Below, one piece after another: positions 1 to 9,619 of a DNA stretch of 64,000 bases. A model generated the notes under the pieces. The model saw nothing but the letters and a program-made list of their open reading frames with translations. It made no database searches and had not been told where the DNA came from. A program made the position numbers and the translations under genes. Position 1 is the stretch's first letter. Each line of letters opens with the position of its first letter. Source of the stretch: Thalassovita mediterranea (GTDB lineage: Bacteria > Pseudomonadota > Alphaproteobacteria > Caulobacterales > Hyphomonadaceae); assembly GCA_019448215.1 (NCBI GenBank), contig CP080408.1, forward strand, positions 310,001 through 374,000, written 5' to 3'.

Positions 1-181
1 ATGCGCCGCGCCCTCGCCTCACCCCGCTTCGCCCCGGCTGGCCGCCCGGTATCCATGGCCGGGACACGCCCGGTTTGCTGGTGGCCGTGCTGGATGACCT
101 TACCGCGCAGATCAGGTGCCGCCCACTGGCAGGCCCTGAAAGCATTAGGTGCGCGCCGGACATCTATGATACCCATCCCCC

Positions 182-937
182 ATGACCCGGATACGCCTAC
201 GCCAACTCGTTATCGCCGCCGAAAGCCTCAAGACAGCGGACCACCTCCGCAACGTGCTCGGCCTCGGCAAGCCCTTCGCCGATCCGGGGGTTGCCGAGTT
301 CGGCTTGGAGAACGCTGTCTTCTCGATCGGCAACCAGTTCATCGAAGTCGTCGCCCCGACCACGAAGGACGCCCCAGTCCGCCGCTTTCTCGATAAGCAT
401 GGCGAGGGCGGGTATATGGCCATCTTCCAGACAGAAGACCTCGCAGGCGCGCGCACCCGCCTCGACAATGCAGGCATCCGCCGCGTCTGGAATATCGATC
501 TCGATGACATCGCCGCCAGCCATGTGCACCCGGCTGATGTTGGCGGCGCGATCCTGTCCCTCGACGAGGCGCACCCCTGGAATAGCTGGCGCTGGGGCGG
601 CCCGAACTGGGAGAAGCAGTCGGTGAATGGCCACCTTGCTGGTGCCATTTTCAGCGCGCCCGATCCGCGCGCGCTCGCATCGCGCTGGACGGCCGCGATC
701 GGCAAGCCCGTCACCACGAATAAGGGCCAGACCATCATCCAGCTGAATGACAGCGAACGCCTGATCTTTGAGGGCGGCAAGCGCGAAGCCCTGTCGACCT
801 TTTGCATTACCCTGCACAACGCCATGAAGGCGCTGGAGCGGGCGGACCGGCTCGACCTCCACAGTGATGGCGACGGCGTTGTCATTGGCGGGGTCCGGTT
901 CGAACTCAACAATCTTGAAACGGCGGACGCGGGATAG
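182..937 (+). CDS. VOC (glyoxalase-like) family protein
   Basis: Vicinal-oxygen-chelate superfamily protein of 251 residues; its substrate is unknown. Two half-modules can be seen. Residues about 4-120 open with RQLVIAAESL and include FIEVVAP; residues about 150-245 begin with NGHLAGAIFSAPDP. A region around HVHPADVGGAILSLDE supplies candidate metal ligands. The first strand has Gln where many VOC proteins carry a metal-binding His, so chemistry should not be assumed. The ATG has no clear Shine-Dalgarno sequence. It is followed after 39 bases by a small membrane protein on the same strand. The family is well supported; the function is not. The 181 bases upstream, at the window edge, hold nothing I can assign. 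Confidence 0.8.
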   Translation: MTRIRLRQLVIAAESLKTADHLRNVLGLGKPFADPGVAEFGLENAVFSIGNQFIEVVAPTTKDAPVRRFLDKHGEGGYMAIFQTEDLAGARTRLDNAGIRRVWNIDLDDIAASHVHPADVGGAILSLDEAHPWNSWRWGGPNWEKQSVNGHLAGAIFSAPDPRALASRWTAAIGKPVTTNKGQTIIQLNDSERLIFEGGKREALSTFCITLHNAMKALERADRLDLHSDGDGVVIGGVRFELNNLETADAG

Positions 938-976
938 TCACGCACACTGCCAGTGAAGCCTTTGGGGGGATATCCG

Positions 977-1348
977 ATGGACTGGTTCAATGAGCTTTTT
1001 GACCTTGCGGCTGTCGCCTCCACGGCGGGCCTTGGCGGTGGGGTGATCAGCGCGGTGGTCGTAAAGGCCTTTTCCGGCGCGATCCTGAAATTTCTGGTCC
1101 GCATCTTCGCGACCGCCATCCTCACCGGTATCGGGTTCTACTATCTGCTTGGCTTTCTCGGCTTCGAGATTGTGCCGCGCAGCGAAGTCGCCGCCGCGGC
1201 CCCGCCTCCATCACCGTCCGTCTATGAGCGCAGCGAGTCCTATCTGCCTGGCGCAGGAGATGAAGCCGCCAGCTCCAGCCCGGCACCGCAGGAAGAAGAA
1301 AGCGCACGCCGCCTGGTCGTGTCATCGCCTTTCCGGCGCGGCGACTAA
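977..1348 (+). CDS. small membrane-anchored hypothetical protein
   Basis: Unrecognised 123-residue protein. The start chosen is the ATG at 977, because GGGGGA lies 6 bases upstream; an in-frame ATG at 953 lacks such a site. The N-terminal half holds two hydrophobic stretches, about residues 8-30 and 35-62 (the second contains TAILTGIGFYYLLGFLGF). The C-terminal 60 residues are Pro, Ala, Ser and Glu rich and probably disordered, ending RRGD. It lies just downstream of the VOC gene and may share its transcript. No enzymatic motif is visible. Confidence 0.6.
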   Translation: MDWFNELFDLAAVASTAGLGGGVISAVVVKAFSGAILKFLVRIFATAILTGIGFYYLLGFLGFEIVPRSEVAAAAPPPSPSVYERSESYLPGAGDEAASSSPAPQEEESARRLVVSSPFRRGD

Positions 1349-1445
1349 AGCGTCGGTCCTTCGTTTCACTTCGGCCCGCCGCTTTATCTCCTTGTTTTGG
1401 CGCAAGTGTCCGTTCGCAAACGATCCCGTTTGCTCCGAACTTGCT

Positions 1446-2705
1446 TTAGACGAACTCCACCTCCAGATGGGTGCGTGTGCGTGAGGTGACCTGACAGTTC
1501 GCGTCCAGCCCGTCGGCTTTGATCAGGAGTCTGAATTCGTTCGGCACGTCGGTCGTTGCAATCATGTCGAGACCCGCACCTTCCTGACCCAAAGTACGGA
1601 CCGTACAGTCAATTGACGCCCCGCCATTGCGGAAGCTCACCTTGCCCGCCTTCAGCACCCGGCGGCGCGCCGCGCGAATGGTAACGTCGCTCTTGCCGAA
1701 AGCGACGCAGCGGTTCCGCCCCTCGGCCTTTGCCTGATAGAGCGCGGCATCGGCGCGCTCCAGCAAACCTTCAAGGTCGCGGGTCTCTATATCGAAGGTG
1801 GCGATACCGAAACTTGCCGTGATGCCAATGGTGCGGCCTCCGAACTCAAAGCGGAGCGCAGAAAAGTCCCGGCGCAGCTTTTCAGCCGCCTCAAGCGCGC
1901 CCTGTCTGTCAGTCTCTGGCAGCAGGACAGCAAATTCCTCGCCGCCCATGCGCCCGAGAAGGTCACTGGTGCGAAGACGCGTCTGCGCGGCCTTTGCCAT
2001 TTTCCGCAGGACTTCGTCTCCTGCCGCATGGCCGAACGTGTCATTGATGGATTTGAAATGGTCGAGATCGAAACAGATGGCCGTGAGATTATGGCGGTGA
2101 CGCCCGGCCAGCGATGCGATCTGCGCGCCCTGCTCACGGAAGGCGCGGCGCGATAGCGTACCGGTCAGCTCATCGCGCATCGCCAGACGCCGCAGCTGGA
2201 AATTCTCGGCCACGATGTCGGCAAAGTCCTGAAGGACGGCGAGCTGGCCCTCATTTATCTTGCGCGGCCTGGTGTCGACAGCGCAGAGCGTGCCGATGCC
2301 CTGCCCGCTGCCCGCCCTTAGCGGCACGCCAGCATAGAAGCGCGCATAAGGCGGGCCGACAACGAAGGGATTGTCGCGAAAGCGCGGGTCGGCGAGCGTG
2401 TCGTTGACGACGAAGGGGCCATCAATCGCCAGCGTGAATTGCGAGAAGCTGTCTGCATGCTGGGCTTCTGTTACGGGCGTACCGACCGATGATTTCAGCC
2501 AGAAGCGGTGACCATCCATGATGGAGATTGCCGAAATCTCGACCTTGAAGATCTTTTTGACGAGGCCGACGATCCGGTCATAGGACTTCTCGGCCGGCGT
2601 ATTGATGATGCCAAGCTCACGGACCGCGCGTAGGCGCGACTTCTCGTCAGGGATGGCACCAGTATTCGGGACATTCTGTCTTGCGGGGAACCCAGTCATG
2701 GCCAC
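1446..2705 (-). CDS. GAF-GGDEF diguanylate cyclase with PilZ-like C-terminus
   Basis: Predicted c-di-GMP synthase of 419 residues with no transmembrane segment. A GAF-type sensor domain spans about residues 35-170 (AISIMDGHRFWLKS, YAGVPL, IGTLCAVD). The GGDEF domain spans about 178-340, with the active-site loop GGEEF at 254-258 and an allosteric inhibitory site RTSD at 245-248, five residues upstream, so activity and product inhibition are both plausible. The last ~75 residues begin RAARRRVLKAGKVSF and continue with CTVRTLGQEGAGL, which looks like a divergent PilZ domain, the usual c-di-GMP receptor. The start ATG is at 2705. The cyclase call is firm; the PilZ call is tentative. Confidence 0.93.
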   Translation of the reverse strand: MAMTGFPARQNVPNTGAIPDEKSRLRAVRELGIINTPAEKSYDRIVGLVKKIFKVEISAISIMDGHRFWLKSSVGTPVTEAQHADSFSQFTLAIDGPFVVNDTLADPRFRDNPFVVGPPYARFYAGVPLRAGSGQGIGTLCAVDTRPRKINEGQLAVLQDFADIVAENFQLRRLAMRDELTGTLSRRAFREQGAQIASLAGRHRHNLTAICFDLDHFKSINDTFGHAAGDEVLRKMAKAAQTRLRTSDLLGRMGGEEFAVLLPETDRQGALEAAEKLRRDFSALRFEFGGRTIGITASFGIATFDIETRDLEGLLERADAALYQAKAEGRNRCVAFGKSDVTIRAARRRVLKAGKVSFRNGGASIDCTVRTLGQEGAGLDMIATTDVPNEFRLLIKADGLDANCQVTSRTRTHLEVEFV

Positions 2706-2810
2706 GCCTTTCAGTCTACTTGTCCCCTCACCCTATTTCAGATTGAGACCAGTGTGGACGAACGCGGTTATCGCTGGGTTAAGCCACTGTTTTTGATCCG
2801 GATACGGCGC

Positions 2811-3584
2811 TTATTCCTGTGGGACAGGCTCGACCTCGATCGTGCCTTCCGGGGTGACATCCAGCGCATACATGTCGAGGGCCACCTCGAGCGTGACGAA
2901 GCCGTAGACCGCCCAGATTGCGAACATGACCAGCATGGCGAGCGTGAATGGCTTGGCAAGCTGGTCGGCATTCCTCACCTGGTCGAAACCCCATGCGATG
3001 AGGAAGAGCATCACGCTGGCGAGGATCACCGCGCCAATGACGTCGGTTGGCCAGTGCGCGCCGAGATAGACACGCGAAAACCCGATCAGGCCGATGAGAA
3101 AGATGAAGCCAGCCACAGCCAGCTTCTGCACGGCGCCCTTCAGGGCGTAGGCCGCGAAGATCGCCAGCGCCCCATAGATGACGGCAGAATTGGTCATGTG
3201 ACCGGATGGGAAGCTGAAGCTCTCCACCCCGGCATAGAGGTCTGCCGTTGGCCGGTCGCGCGCGATGAGGAGCTTGATCAGCTTCACCGTCAGCGGCGTT
3301 GTGATGAAGGCAAAGGCGCTCATCGCCGCTGGCCACCAAGCCCTCCGCAGGAGGAGCGCGATCACCACGCTTATTGCAATCAGGGTAAGGGCAACCGCAT
3401 CGCCGAACAGGGTGACGAGCACCACGATCCAGTCAGTTGCCGGGCTGCGCGCGGCCTGCACCGCATCGCTGACCGCCAGATCGACCGAGACCAGCATCGC
3501 TTCATTCGTCACGCCAAGCGCAAGGAAGATGAAGGCGATAGCGGCCAGACCGGCCGGCAGGAGGTGTGATCGTGTGTGACGCAT
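2811..3584 (-). CDS. PAP2-family membrane phosphatase
   Basis: Integral-membrane type 2 phosphatidic acid phosphatase family member of 257 residues, probably removing a phosphate from a lipid (phosphatidate, undecaprenyl diphosphate or similar) on the periplasmic face. All three family signatures are present: K104-x6-R111-P112, PSGH at 126-129, and S170-R171 with H177 and D181 (GAHWPTD). About six hydrophobic segments are visible. The ATG at 3584 is used; an in-frame TTG at 3608 is an alternative, and neither has a convincing ribosome-binding site. It is transcribed away from EttA. The substrate cannot be told from sequence. Confidence 0.9.
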   Translation of the reverse strand: MRHTRSHLLPAGLAAIAFIFLALGVTNEAMLVSVDLAVSDAVQAARSPATDWIVVLVTLFGDAVALTLIAISVVIALLLRRAWWPAAMSAFAFITTPLTVKLIKLLIARDRPTADLYAGVESFSFPSGHMTNSAVIYGALAIFAAYALKGAVQKLAVAGFIFLIGLIGFSRVYLGAHWPTDVIGAVILASVMLFLIAWGFDQVRNADQLAKPFTLAMLVMFAIWAVYGFVTLEVALDMYALDVTPEGTIEVEPVPQE

Positions 3585-3675
3585 ACGGACGATTTGGCGG
3601 GCCGGCAAAGTTTTTCAAATACGAGCTGTCGCTGCCCTAGCGGGAAGCGACAGCCAGTTGACCCGCCTGACCAGC

Positions 3676-5343
3676 CTAGTCGCGCTGGAACTTCTTGAAT
3701 TTGAGCTTCTTCGGCTCAACCGCATCCGGGCCGAGACGGCGCTTCTTGTCTTCGAGATAGGACGAGAAGTCACCTTCGAACCATTCGACATGGCTGTCGC
3801 CTTCGAAGGCGAGGATGTGGGTCGCCATACGGTCGAGGAACCAGCGATCGTGCGAGATCACCACGACGGAGCCCGGGAAGCCGTCGAGGCCTTCTTCGAG
3901 CGCCTGCAGGGTTTCCACGTCGAGGTCGTTGGTCGGTTCGTCGAGCAGGAGGCAGTTCGCGCCCTGGCGCAGCATCTTGGCAAGGTGAACGCGGTTGCGC
4001 TCACCGCCAGACAGGAGGCCGACTTTCTTCTGCTGGTCAGAGCCCTTGAAGTTGAAGGCACCGACATAGGCGCGTGAGTTCACTTCGACGCCGCCAAGGT
4101 CGATGACGTCGAGGCCGTCGGACACTTCTTCCCAGACATTTTTCTTGTCGTCGAGCTGGTCGCGGGACTGGTCGACATAGCCGAGCTTCACCGTGTCACC
4201 GACGCGGATCGCGCCGCTATCGGGCGTTTCCTTGCCCATGATCATCTTGAACAGGGTCGATTTACCAGCGCCGTTCGGGCCGATCACGCCGACAATACCG
4301 CCCGGTGGCAGCTTGAAGGACAGGTCGTCGATGAGAAGATTGTTGCCGAACGCTTTGCGAAGGTCTTCGGCCTCAATGACGATATTACCAAGGCGTGGGC
4401 CAGGCGGGATGCGGATCTGCGCCGTGGACACTTTCTCACGCTCCGCCTCGGAGGCGCGCTGTTCATAGGCAGAGATACGTGCTTTGGATTTGGCCTGACG
4501 GGCTTTGGCGCCAGCGCGGACCCATTCGAGTTCCTTTGCCAGCGTGCGTTTCTTGCCAGCATCCTCGCGGGCTTCCTGCTCCATCCGCTTGGCCTTCTGC
4601 TCGACCCAGTCGGAATAGTTGCCCTTGTAAGGAACACCGCGGCCACGATCGAGCTCGAGGATCCAGTCGGTGATCTCATCGAGGAAGTAGCGGTCGTGGG
4701 TGACGAGGATCACGCAGCCCGGGAAGTTGATGAGATAGTTCTGCAGCCAGGCGACCGTCTCGGCATCGAGGTGGTTGGTCGGTTCGTCCATCAGGATCAT
4801 GTCAGGCTTGGACAGCAGCAGCTGGCAGATCGCGACGCGGCGGACTTCACCGCCGGACAGGTTGGTGACAGGCGCATCGCCTTCAGGGCAGCCGAGGGCG
4901 ACCATCGCCATCTCGATCTTGGAATCGATGTCCCATGCATCGGCCTGGTCGACCTGCTCCTGCAGGGCGGTCATCTCTTCCATCAGCTCGTCAGTGTATT
5001 CCTCACCGAGCTTCATCGAGATTTCGTTGAACTTGTCGAAGATCTGTTTCTCAGGACATTGCGAGGCGATGTTCTCGAACACCGTCTTGCTCTCATCGAG
5101 CTTTGGCTCCTGTGGCAGGTAGCCGACCTTCGTGCCGGGCGCCGGGTTGGCCTCACCATTAAACTCGGTGTCCTGACCCGCCATGATACGCAGCAGGGTG
5201 GACTTACCGGCACCGTTCACGCCGACGACACCGATCTTGGCGTCTGGCAGGAAGGACAGGTGGATGTTTTCGAATACCTTCTTGCCGCCTGGATAGGTCT
5301 TGGTCAGGCCCTGCATGTTGAAGACGTATTGTTGACCGGCCAT
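3676..5343 (-). CDS. ettA: energy-dependent translational throttle protein EttA (ABC-F)
   Basis: ABC-F ATPase that in E. coli binds the ribosomal E site and gates entry into elongation according to ATP level. The 555-residue length equals that of E. coli EttA. It has two soluble ABC domains: the first with Walker A GVNGAGKST (41-49), LSGGE signature and MDEPTNHLD; the second with GPNGAGKST, LSGGERNRVHLAK and LLDEPTNDLD. Between them lies the linker with NYSDWVEQKAKRMEQE. There are no transmembrane domains. The start at 5343 (MAGQQYVFNMQGLTK) was preferred over an ATG 75 bases upstream because it matches family N-termini. Confidence 0.96.
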   Translation of the reverse strand: MAGQQYVFNMQGLTKTYPGGKKVFENIHLSFLPDAKIGVVGVNGAGKSTLLRIMAGQDTEFNGEANPAPGTKVGYLPQEPKLDESKTVFENIASQCPEKQIFDKFNEISMKLGEEYTDELMEEMTALQEQVDQADAWDIDSKIEMAMVALGCPEGDAPVTNLSGGEVRRVAICQLLLSKPDMILMDEPTNHLDAETVAWLQNYLINFPGCVILVTHDRYFLDEITDWILELDRGRGVPYKGNYSDWVEQKAKRMEQEAREDAGKKRTLAKELEWVRAGAKARQAKSKARISAYEQRASEAEREKVSTAQIRIPPGPRLGNIVIEAEDLRKAFGNNLLIDDLSFKLPPGGIVGVIGPNGAGKSTLFKMIMGKETPDSGAIRVGDTVKLGYVDQSRDQLDDKKNVWEEVSDGLDVIDLGGVEVNSRAYVGAFNFKGSDQQKKVGLLSGGERNRVHLAKMLRQGANCLLLDEPTNDLDVETLQALEEGLDGFPGSVVVISHDRWFLDRMATHILAFEGDSHVEWFEGDFSSYLEDKKRRLGPDAVEPKKLKFKKFQRD

Positions 5344-5486
5344 GGGGTGAGAACGCTCGCTGATCTGGATTGGAAATCGGAAACCGCCGATGTAGTCGCT
5401 GGGGCCCCTCAAGATCAAGGTAGAAGGTGTGCGGACGGCCTACGCCCTGCGCCACTTTGGACAACCGTGGCCATCTGAGCGAAATT

Positions 5487-5723
5487 CTAAAACCAGATAC
5501 TTGGTGAGTAAATTACATTCAAAGTCGCTACAAAGGTCACCCCAACGTACGCCATGAGAAGCGTGAAAAAGTCATTCTGGGCCCCAGGGAGTGCTTTCCA
5601 TTCATTCGCGAGCGCGTATGCGATCGCTTAAATCAACCCTATCGTAATAACACTTACGAATATCGCAGCGGACACGGCCGCGTAAATCAGAACGGCTATC
5701 TTTATTGCGGTGGTTCTACTCAT
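5487..5723 (-). pseudogene. small membrane protein gene interrupted by one in-frame TAA
   Basis: Reading the minus strand from ATG 5723 gives a 31-residue peptide starting MSRTTAIKIAVLIYAAVSAA, ending at TAA (5630-5628). The same frame then stays open for 46 more codons, including NDFFTLLMAYVGVTFVATLN, to TAG at 5489-5487. Read through, it would be a 77-residue protein with two hydrophobic helices. The sequence TAGGA lies 7-11 bases before the ATG. The composition is visibly more AT-rich than the flanking genes. The simplest reading is a decayed or recently acquired gene with one nonsense mutation; a genuine 31-residue single-pass protein is possible. No family is recognised. Confidence 0.5.
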
Positions 5724-5874
5724 GATGTCCTACGCAGGATCTACTTCCCGCTTTGAACCAACTCAGAGCGCTGTCAACTGTGATGGAATAGGACCGCGGC
5801 GAACTGTCGAAAAACCTGAATGATTTTGCTGAAGGTCTGCTGACAAGAAGAGATCAGGCGCTAGGTTCGCGCGC

Positions 5875-8136
5875 ATGAGAACACGTCCCTTTTCGTCCTT
5901 GCTGATCGCGGCGAGCCTTCTTGCCGCTCCAGCGATCGCCCAGACCCCAACCAACTCACAGGATCCCATGGCCTCAAAAGAGCTGACGATCGAACGTCTC
6001 TATGCCTCGCCTTCGCTGAGCGGGCCTGCGCCTACCGGCGTTAAATACTCCCCTGATGGTAGCCGCGTGACCTTCCTCAAGGCGCGCGAGGATGATTCCA
6101 GCCGCTATGACCTCTGGCAGTTCGATGTGGAGACGGGCGCCCAGTCCATGCTGGTCGACTCGACCCTGCTGGAGCCTGAAGAGGTGGAGCTGTCGGAAGA
6201 AGAAAAGGCGCTGCGGGAGCGCCGGCGGATCGCGGGCCGCAAGGGTATCGTGGATTATGACTGGGGCACGGCCGATACGATCCTCGTACCGCTCGGCGGG
6301 GACCTTCACCTGGTAACGCTTGGGGCTGACGGCGCGCAGACGCGCCAGCTGACTGAGACAGAAGCCTTTGAATATGATGCCCGCGTCTCCCCGAGCGGCA
6401 ATTATGTGAGCTTCGTTCGGGACGGCGCTGTGGTCGTGATCGAGCTGGCGAGCGGCGAAGAGCGCCAGATCACGCCAGACGCCGAGCCTGACAATGCGAT
6501 CTCCTATGGCGTGGCCGAGTTCGTCGCGCAGGAAGAGATGAGCCGTTATACAGGCTACTGGTGGAGCCCGGATGAGCGCCACATCGCCTTCACCAAGGTC
6601 GATGAAAGCACGGTCGACATCATCGAACGCTTCGACATCAAGGCCGAGGAAACCACGGTCATCGACCAGCGCTATCCGCGCGCCGGCACGCCGAATGCGC
6701 TTGTCGAGCTTTTTGTCCATGATTTGAAAAGTGGCGAGGATGCCCGCTTGATCCGTGTCGGGCCGGACACGTATCTCGCGCGGGTGAACTGGGCAGGCAG
6801 CAGCCTCTGGTTCCAGACCGTGAACCGCGACCAGACAGAGATCCGCTATAACCGCACTGACGGAAAGCCCTGGCGGGTCTGGTCCCCGCTGAAAGAAACG
6901 CAGGGCAACTGGGTCAATCTTTCCAACGACTTTGTCGGCCTCGATGAAGGCATCCTGCTGACCACCGAGGAGACCGGCTACCGTCATCTCGCCATATCAC
7001 CAGATGGCAGCAATGCGAGCGAGCTGCGCTTCCTGACCAGTGGTGACTGGGCTGTCGATAGCCTCAAGAGCGTCGACCGGGACAATGGCATCGTCTACTT
7101 CACCGGCTATGCCGACACGCCGCTGGAACAGCACCTCTATTCGGTGCCGCTGAGCGGCGGCGAGCCTCAGCGCATCACCGAAGCGGGCAAGTCATGGTCC
7201 GTCAGCATGGCGCCCGACGCGCAGTCCTTTGTCGGGACGTCTTCGGCCCCGAACCAGCCGCCGCAGACAGGTCTCTACACGGCTGGCGGTGAGCTCATCG
7301 CATGGGTCGAGGAAAACGCGCTCAATGCGGACCACCCATACGCCCCTTATCTCAACACTCATGCCGAGCCTGAGTTTGGCACGCTGGAGGCCGAGGATGG
7401 CCAGACGCTTTACTACTCCATCCTGAAGCCCGCTGATTTCGACGCGTCGAAGACCTATCCGGCCATCGTTGAAGTCTATGGCGGCCCGCATGCGCAGACG
7501 GTGGACCGCGACTGGGAGAGCCTGTCTGACCAGTATCTTGCGCGGCAGGGCTTCATCGTCTTCCGCCTCGACAATCGCGGCATGGCGAACCGGGGCAAGG
7601 CGTTTGAGGATGTCATCTATCGCCAGACAGGCGGGCCGGAAGTGCGCGACCAACTGAAAGGCGTGGAATGGCTGAAATCCCAGCCCTTCGTCGATGCTGA
7701 CCGGGTTGCCATCCAGGGCTGGTCCTATGGAGGTTACATGACCCTGATGACGATCCTGCAGGCACCGGAAGGCACGTTTGCCGCTGCCGTCGCGGGCGCG
7801 CCCGTCACCGACTGGTCGCTCTATGATACCTTCTACACAGAGCGCTATATGGACACGCCGCAAGACAACGCAGACGGCTATGACAAGTCATCTGTCTTCT
7901 ATCATCTTGAGCGTCTGGAAGCCGAGCTGCCGCCACTCCTCCTCGTCCACGGCATGGCCGACGACAATGTCACTTTCGACAATACGACAAGGCTGATGGC
8001 GGAGATGCAGGAGAAAGGCCTTCTGTTCGAGCTGATGACCTATCCCGGCCAGCGCCACGGCATCCGCGGCCAGGCCCTGCAGACCCATCTGATGAAGACC
8101 CGCATGGCGTTCCTGAACAGGCAGCTCAAGGAATAG
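5875..8136 (+). CDS. dipeptidyl peptidase IV (S9B family), secreted
   Basis: Exported serine peptidase removing Xaa-Pro or Xaa-Ala dipeptides from peptide N-termini. Residues 1-22 form a signal peptide ending APAIAQ. A beta-propeller domain follows, containing the double-Glu motif E220-E221 in AQEEMSRYTGYWW, which anchors the substrate amino group in DPP IV. The C-terminal alpha/beta-hydrolase domain has nucleophile S617 (GWSYGGYM), D696 (ADDNVTF) and H728 (GQRHGI), so the triad is complete. The 753-residue length is typical. It stands alone, with trehalose genes 113 bases downstream. A second S9-family peptidase lies at 43507-45465. Confidence 0.94.
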   Translation: MRTRPFSSLLIAASLLAAPAIAQTPTNSQDPMASKELTIERLYASPSLSGPAPTGVKYSPDGSRVTFLKAREDDSSRYDLWQFDVETGAQSMLVDSTLLEPEEVELSEEEKALRERRRIAGRKGIVDYDWGTADTILVPLGGDLHLVTLGADGAQTRQLTETEAFEYDARVSPSGNYVSFVRDGAVVVIELASGEERQITPDAEPDNAISYGVAEFVAQEEMSRYTGYWWSPDERHIAFTKVDESTVDIIERFDIKAEETTVIDQRYPRAGTPNALVELFVHDLKSGEDARLIRVGPDTYLARVNWAGSSLWFQTVNRDQTEIRYNRTDGKPWRVWSPLKETQGNWVNLSNDFVGLDEGILLTTEETGYRHLAISPDGSNASELRFLTSGDWAVDSLKSVDRDNGIVYFTGYADTPLEQHLYSVPLSGGEPQRITEAGKSWSVSMAPDAQSFVGTSSAPNQPPQTGLYTAGGELIAWVEENALNADHPYAPYLNTHAEPEFGTLEAEDGQTLYYSILKPADFDASKTYPAIVEVYGGPHAQTVDRDWESLSDQYLARQGFIVFRLDNRGMANRGKAFEDVIYRQTGGPEVRDQLKGVEWLKSQPFVDADRVAIQGWSYGGYMTLMTILQAPEGTFAAAVAGAPVTDWSLYDTFYTERYMDTPQDNADGYDKSSVFYHLERLEAELPPLLLVHGMADDNVTFDNTTRLMAEMQEKGLLFELMTYPGQRHGIRGQALQTHLMKTRMAFLNRQLKE

Positions 8137-8248
8137 GCGGACTGGCCAACGCCTTGGCGCGTGCGCAAAAACTCACGTGAAATCGAACCTTTGGGGTTGA
8201 TGCGCTTTCCTCCTGCGGCATCTTCATTTCCAGAAGGAAGGGTTTCGC

Positions 8249-9619
8249 ATGGGCCGACTGATTGCCATCTCGAACCGCACCGCCGCTGATCCGAGTGCCC
8301 GCGCAGGCGGCCTTGCCGTCGCGGTCTGGGAGTCGCTGACATCGACAGGCGGCATGTGGTTCGGCTGGTCAGGGAATATCGTCAAAGGTGAGCCGGGCCC
8401 GCCCGAGCACATCACCGATGAAGGCGTCGACTTCATCGTCACCGACTTTACGGAGGCCGAGCATGACGGCTTCTATCTGCAATATGCCAACCGGGTCATC
8501 TGGCCGGTCTTCCATTACCGGGTGGACCTTGCCCATTTCGGCGACACCGATTTCGACGCCTACGAGAAGGTAAACAAGCGCATTGCCGACATGGTCGTGC
8601 CGCACCTTGAAAAGGGCGACAGCGTATGGGTGCATGACTACCATTTCCTGCTGATGGGCGACTATCTGAGGAAGGGCGGATGGGACGGCCCAATCGGCTT
8701 TTTCCTCCACATCCCCTTCCCCTCGCCTGAAGTCTTCCGCGCCCTGCCAGAGCATGAGCAGATTGCCCGCGCCATGTGTGCCTTCGATGTGCTCGGCTTC
8801 CAGTCAGAGAATGACAGGTCAAACTTCGTGCAATTCCTCGTGCGTTCCTGCGACGGGGTCGATGAAGGGGATGGCTGGATCAGTGTCTTCGGCAGGCGGA
8901 TCAGGGCAAACGCCTATCCGATCGGGATCGAGGCAGAGAGCTTCGCGAAACTGGCAACCGGCCAACGCGCCAAGACGGCGGCCTCTCGCATCGGGAAATT
9001 CCTTGGTGGGCGAAAACTCGTCCTCGGTGTGGACCGGATGGACTATTCCAAGGGCCTGCCCCAGCGCTTCGAGGCGGTCGGCAAGATGTTCGACAACTTC
9101 CCGTCGACGCGCGGTCGGGTGTCCTTCACGCAGATCGCGCCGCCATCCCGCTCCAAGGTGGAAGAATATCAGGACCTCCGCGTCCAGCTCGATGAACTGG
9201 CGGGCCGCATCAATGGCGATTATGGCGACCTCGACTGGATTCCGCTTCGCTATCTCGCGCGCTCTTATGACCGGAAAGAGCTCGCCGGGCTGTACAGGAT
9301 CGCATCGGTCTGCCTCGTCACGCCGCTGCGGGACGGGATGAACCTCGTCGCCAAGGAGTTCGTCATGGCGCAGGACCCCGATGACCCCGGCGTCCTGATC
9401 CTGTCGCAGTTTGCAGGCGCCGCCGAGCAGCTATCCGACACGTTGATCGTCAATCCGCATGACCGCTACCATGTCGCCGAGACGATCTACAAAGCACTCG
9501 AAATGCCGCTTGAAGAGCGACAGGAACGCTGGGAAAAACTGCGCCGGACCGTTGTCGAGCAGGACATTTCCTGGTGGCGGCAGAAATTCCTCGATGATCT
9601 GGACGTCGATACTTGTTGA
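8249..9619 (+). CDS. otsA: alpha,alpha-trehalose-phosphate synthase
   Basis: GT20 glycosyltransferase making trehalose-6-phosphate from a nucleoside-diphosphate glucose and glucose-6-phosphate. The N-terminus [20 protein letters not shown] and the GGMWFGWSG motif match the family. VHDYHF carries the catalytic-site Asp; [12 protein letters not shown] carries the Arg and Lys that bind the donor phosphates; [11 protein letters not shown] follows in the C-terminal lobe. The 456 residues compare with 474 in E. coli. GGAAGGG lies upstream of ATG 8249. Its TGA overlaps the otsB start (TGATG), implying translational coupling in an otsA-otsB-GH15 operon for osmotic or desiccation stress. Confidence 0.96.
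   Translation: MGRLIAISNRTAADPSARAGGLAVAVWESLTSTGGMWFGWSGNIVKGEPGPPEHITDEGVDFIVTDFTEAEHDGFYLQYANRVIWPVFHYRVDLAHFGDTDFDAYEKVNKRIADMVVPHLEKGDSVWVHDYHFLLMGDYLRKGGWDGPIGFFLHIPFPSPEVFRALPEHEQIARAMCAFDVLGFQSENDRSNFVQFLVRSCDGVDEGDGWISVFGRRIRANAYPIGIEAESFAKLATGQRAKTAASRIGKFLGGRKLVLGVDRMDYSKGLPQRFEAVGKMFDNFPSTRGRVSFTQIAPPSRSKVEEYQDLRVQLDELAGRINGDYGDLDWIPLRYLARSYDRKELAGLYRIASVCLVTPLRDGMNLVAKEFVMAQDPDDPGVLILSQFAGAAEQLSDTLIVNPHDRYHVAETIYKALEMPLEERQERWEKLRRTVVEQDISWWRQKFLDDLDVDTC

Noticed and set aside
1-181. Possible gene fragment at the window edge
   Set aside because: Several frames are open but none gives a recognisable segment or a supported start; left unassigned.
145-1125. Open frame of 326 codons on the minus strand across the VOC gene
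   Set aside because: Arg/Ser-rich translation without motifs, overlapping a VOC protein on the opposite strand.
5974-6987. Open frame of 337 codons opposite the DPP IV gene
   Set aside because: Shadow frame; the catalytic triad and signal peptide on the plus strand settle the coding strand.
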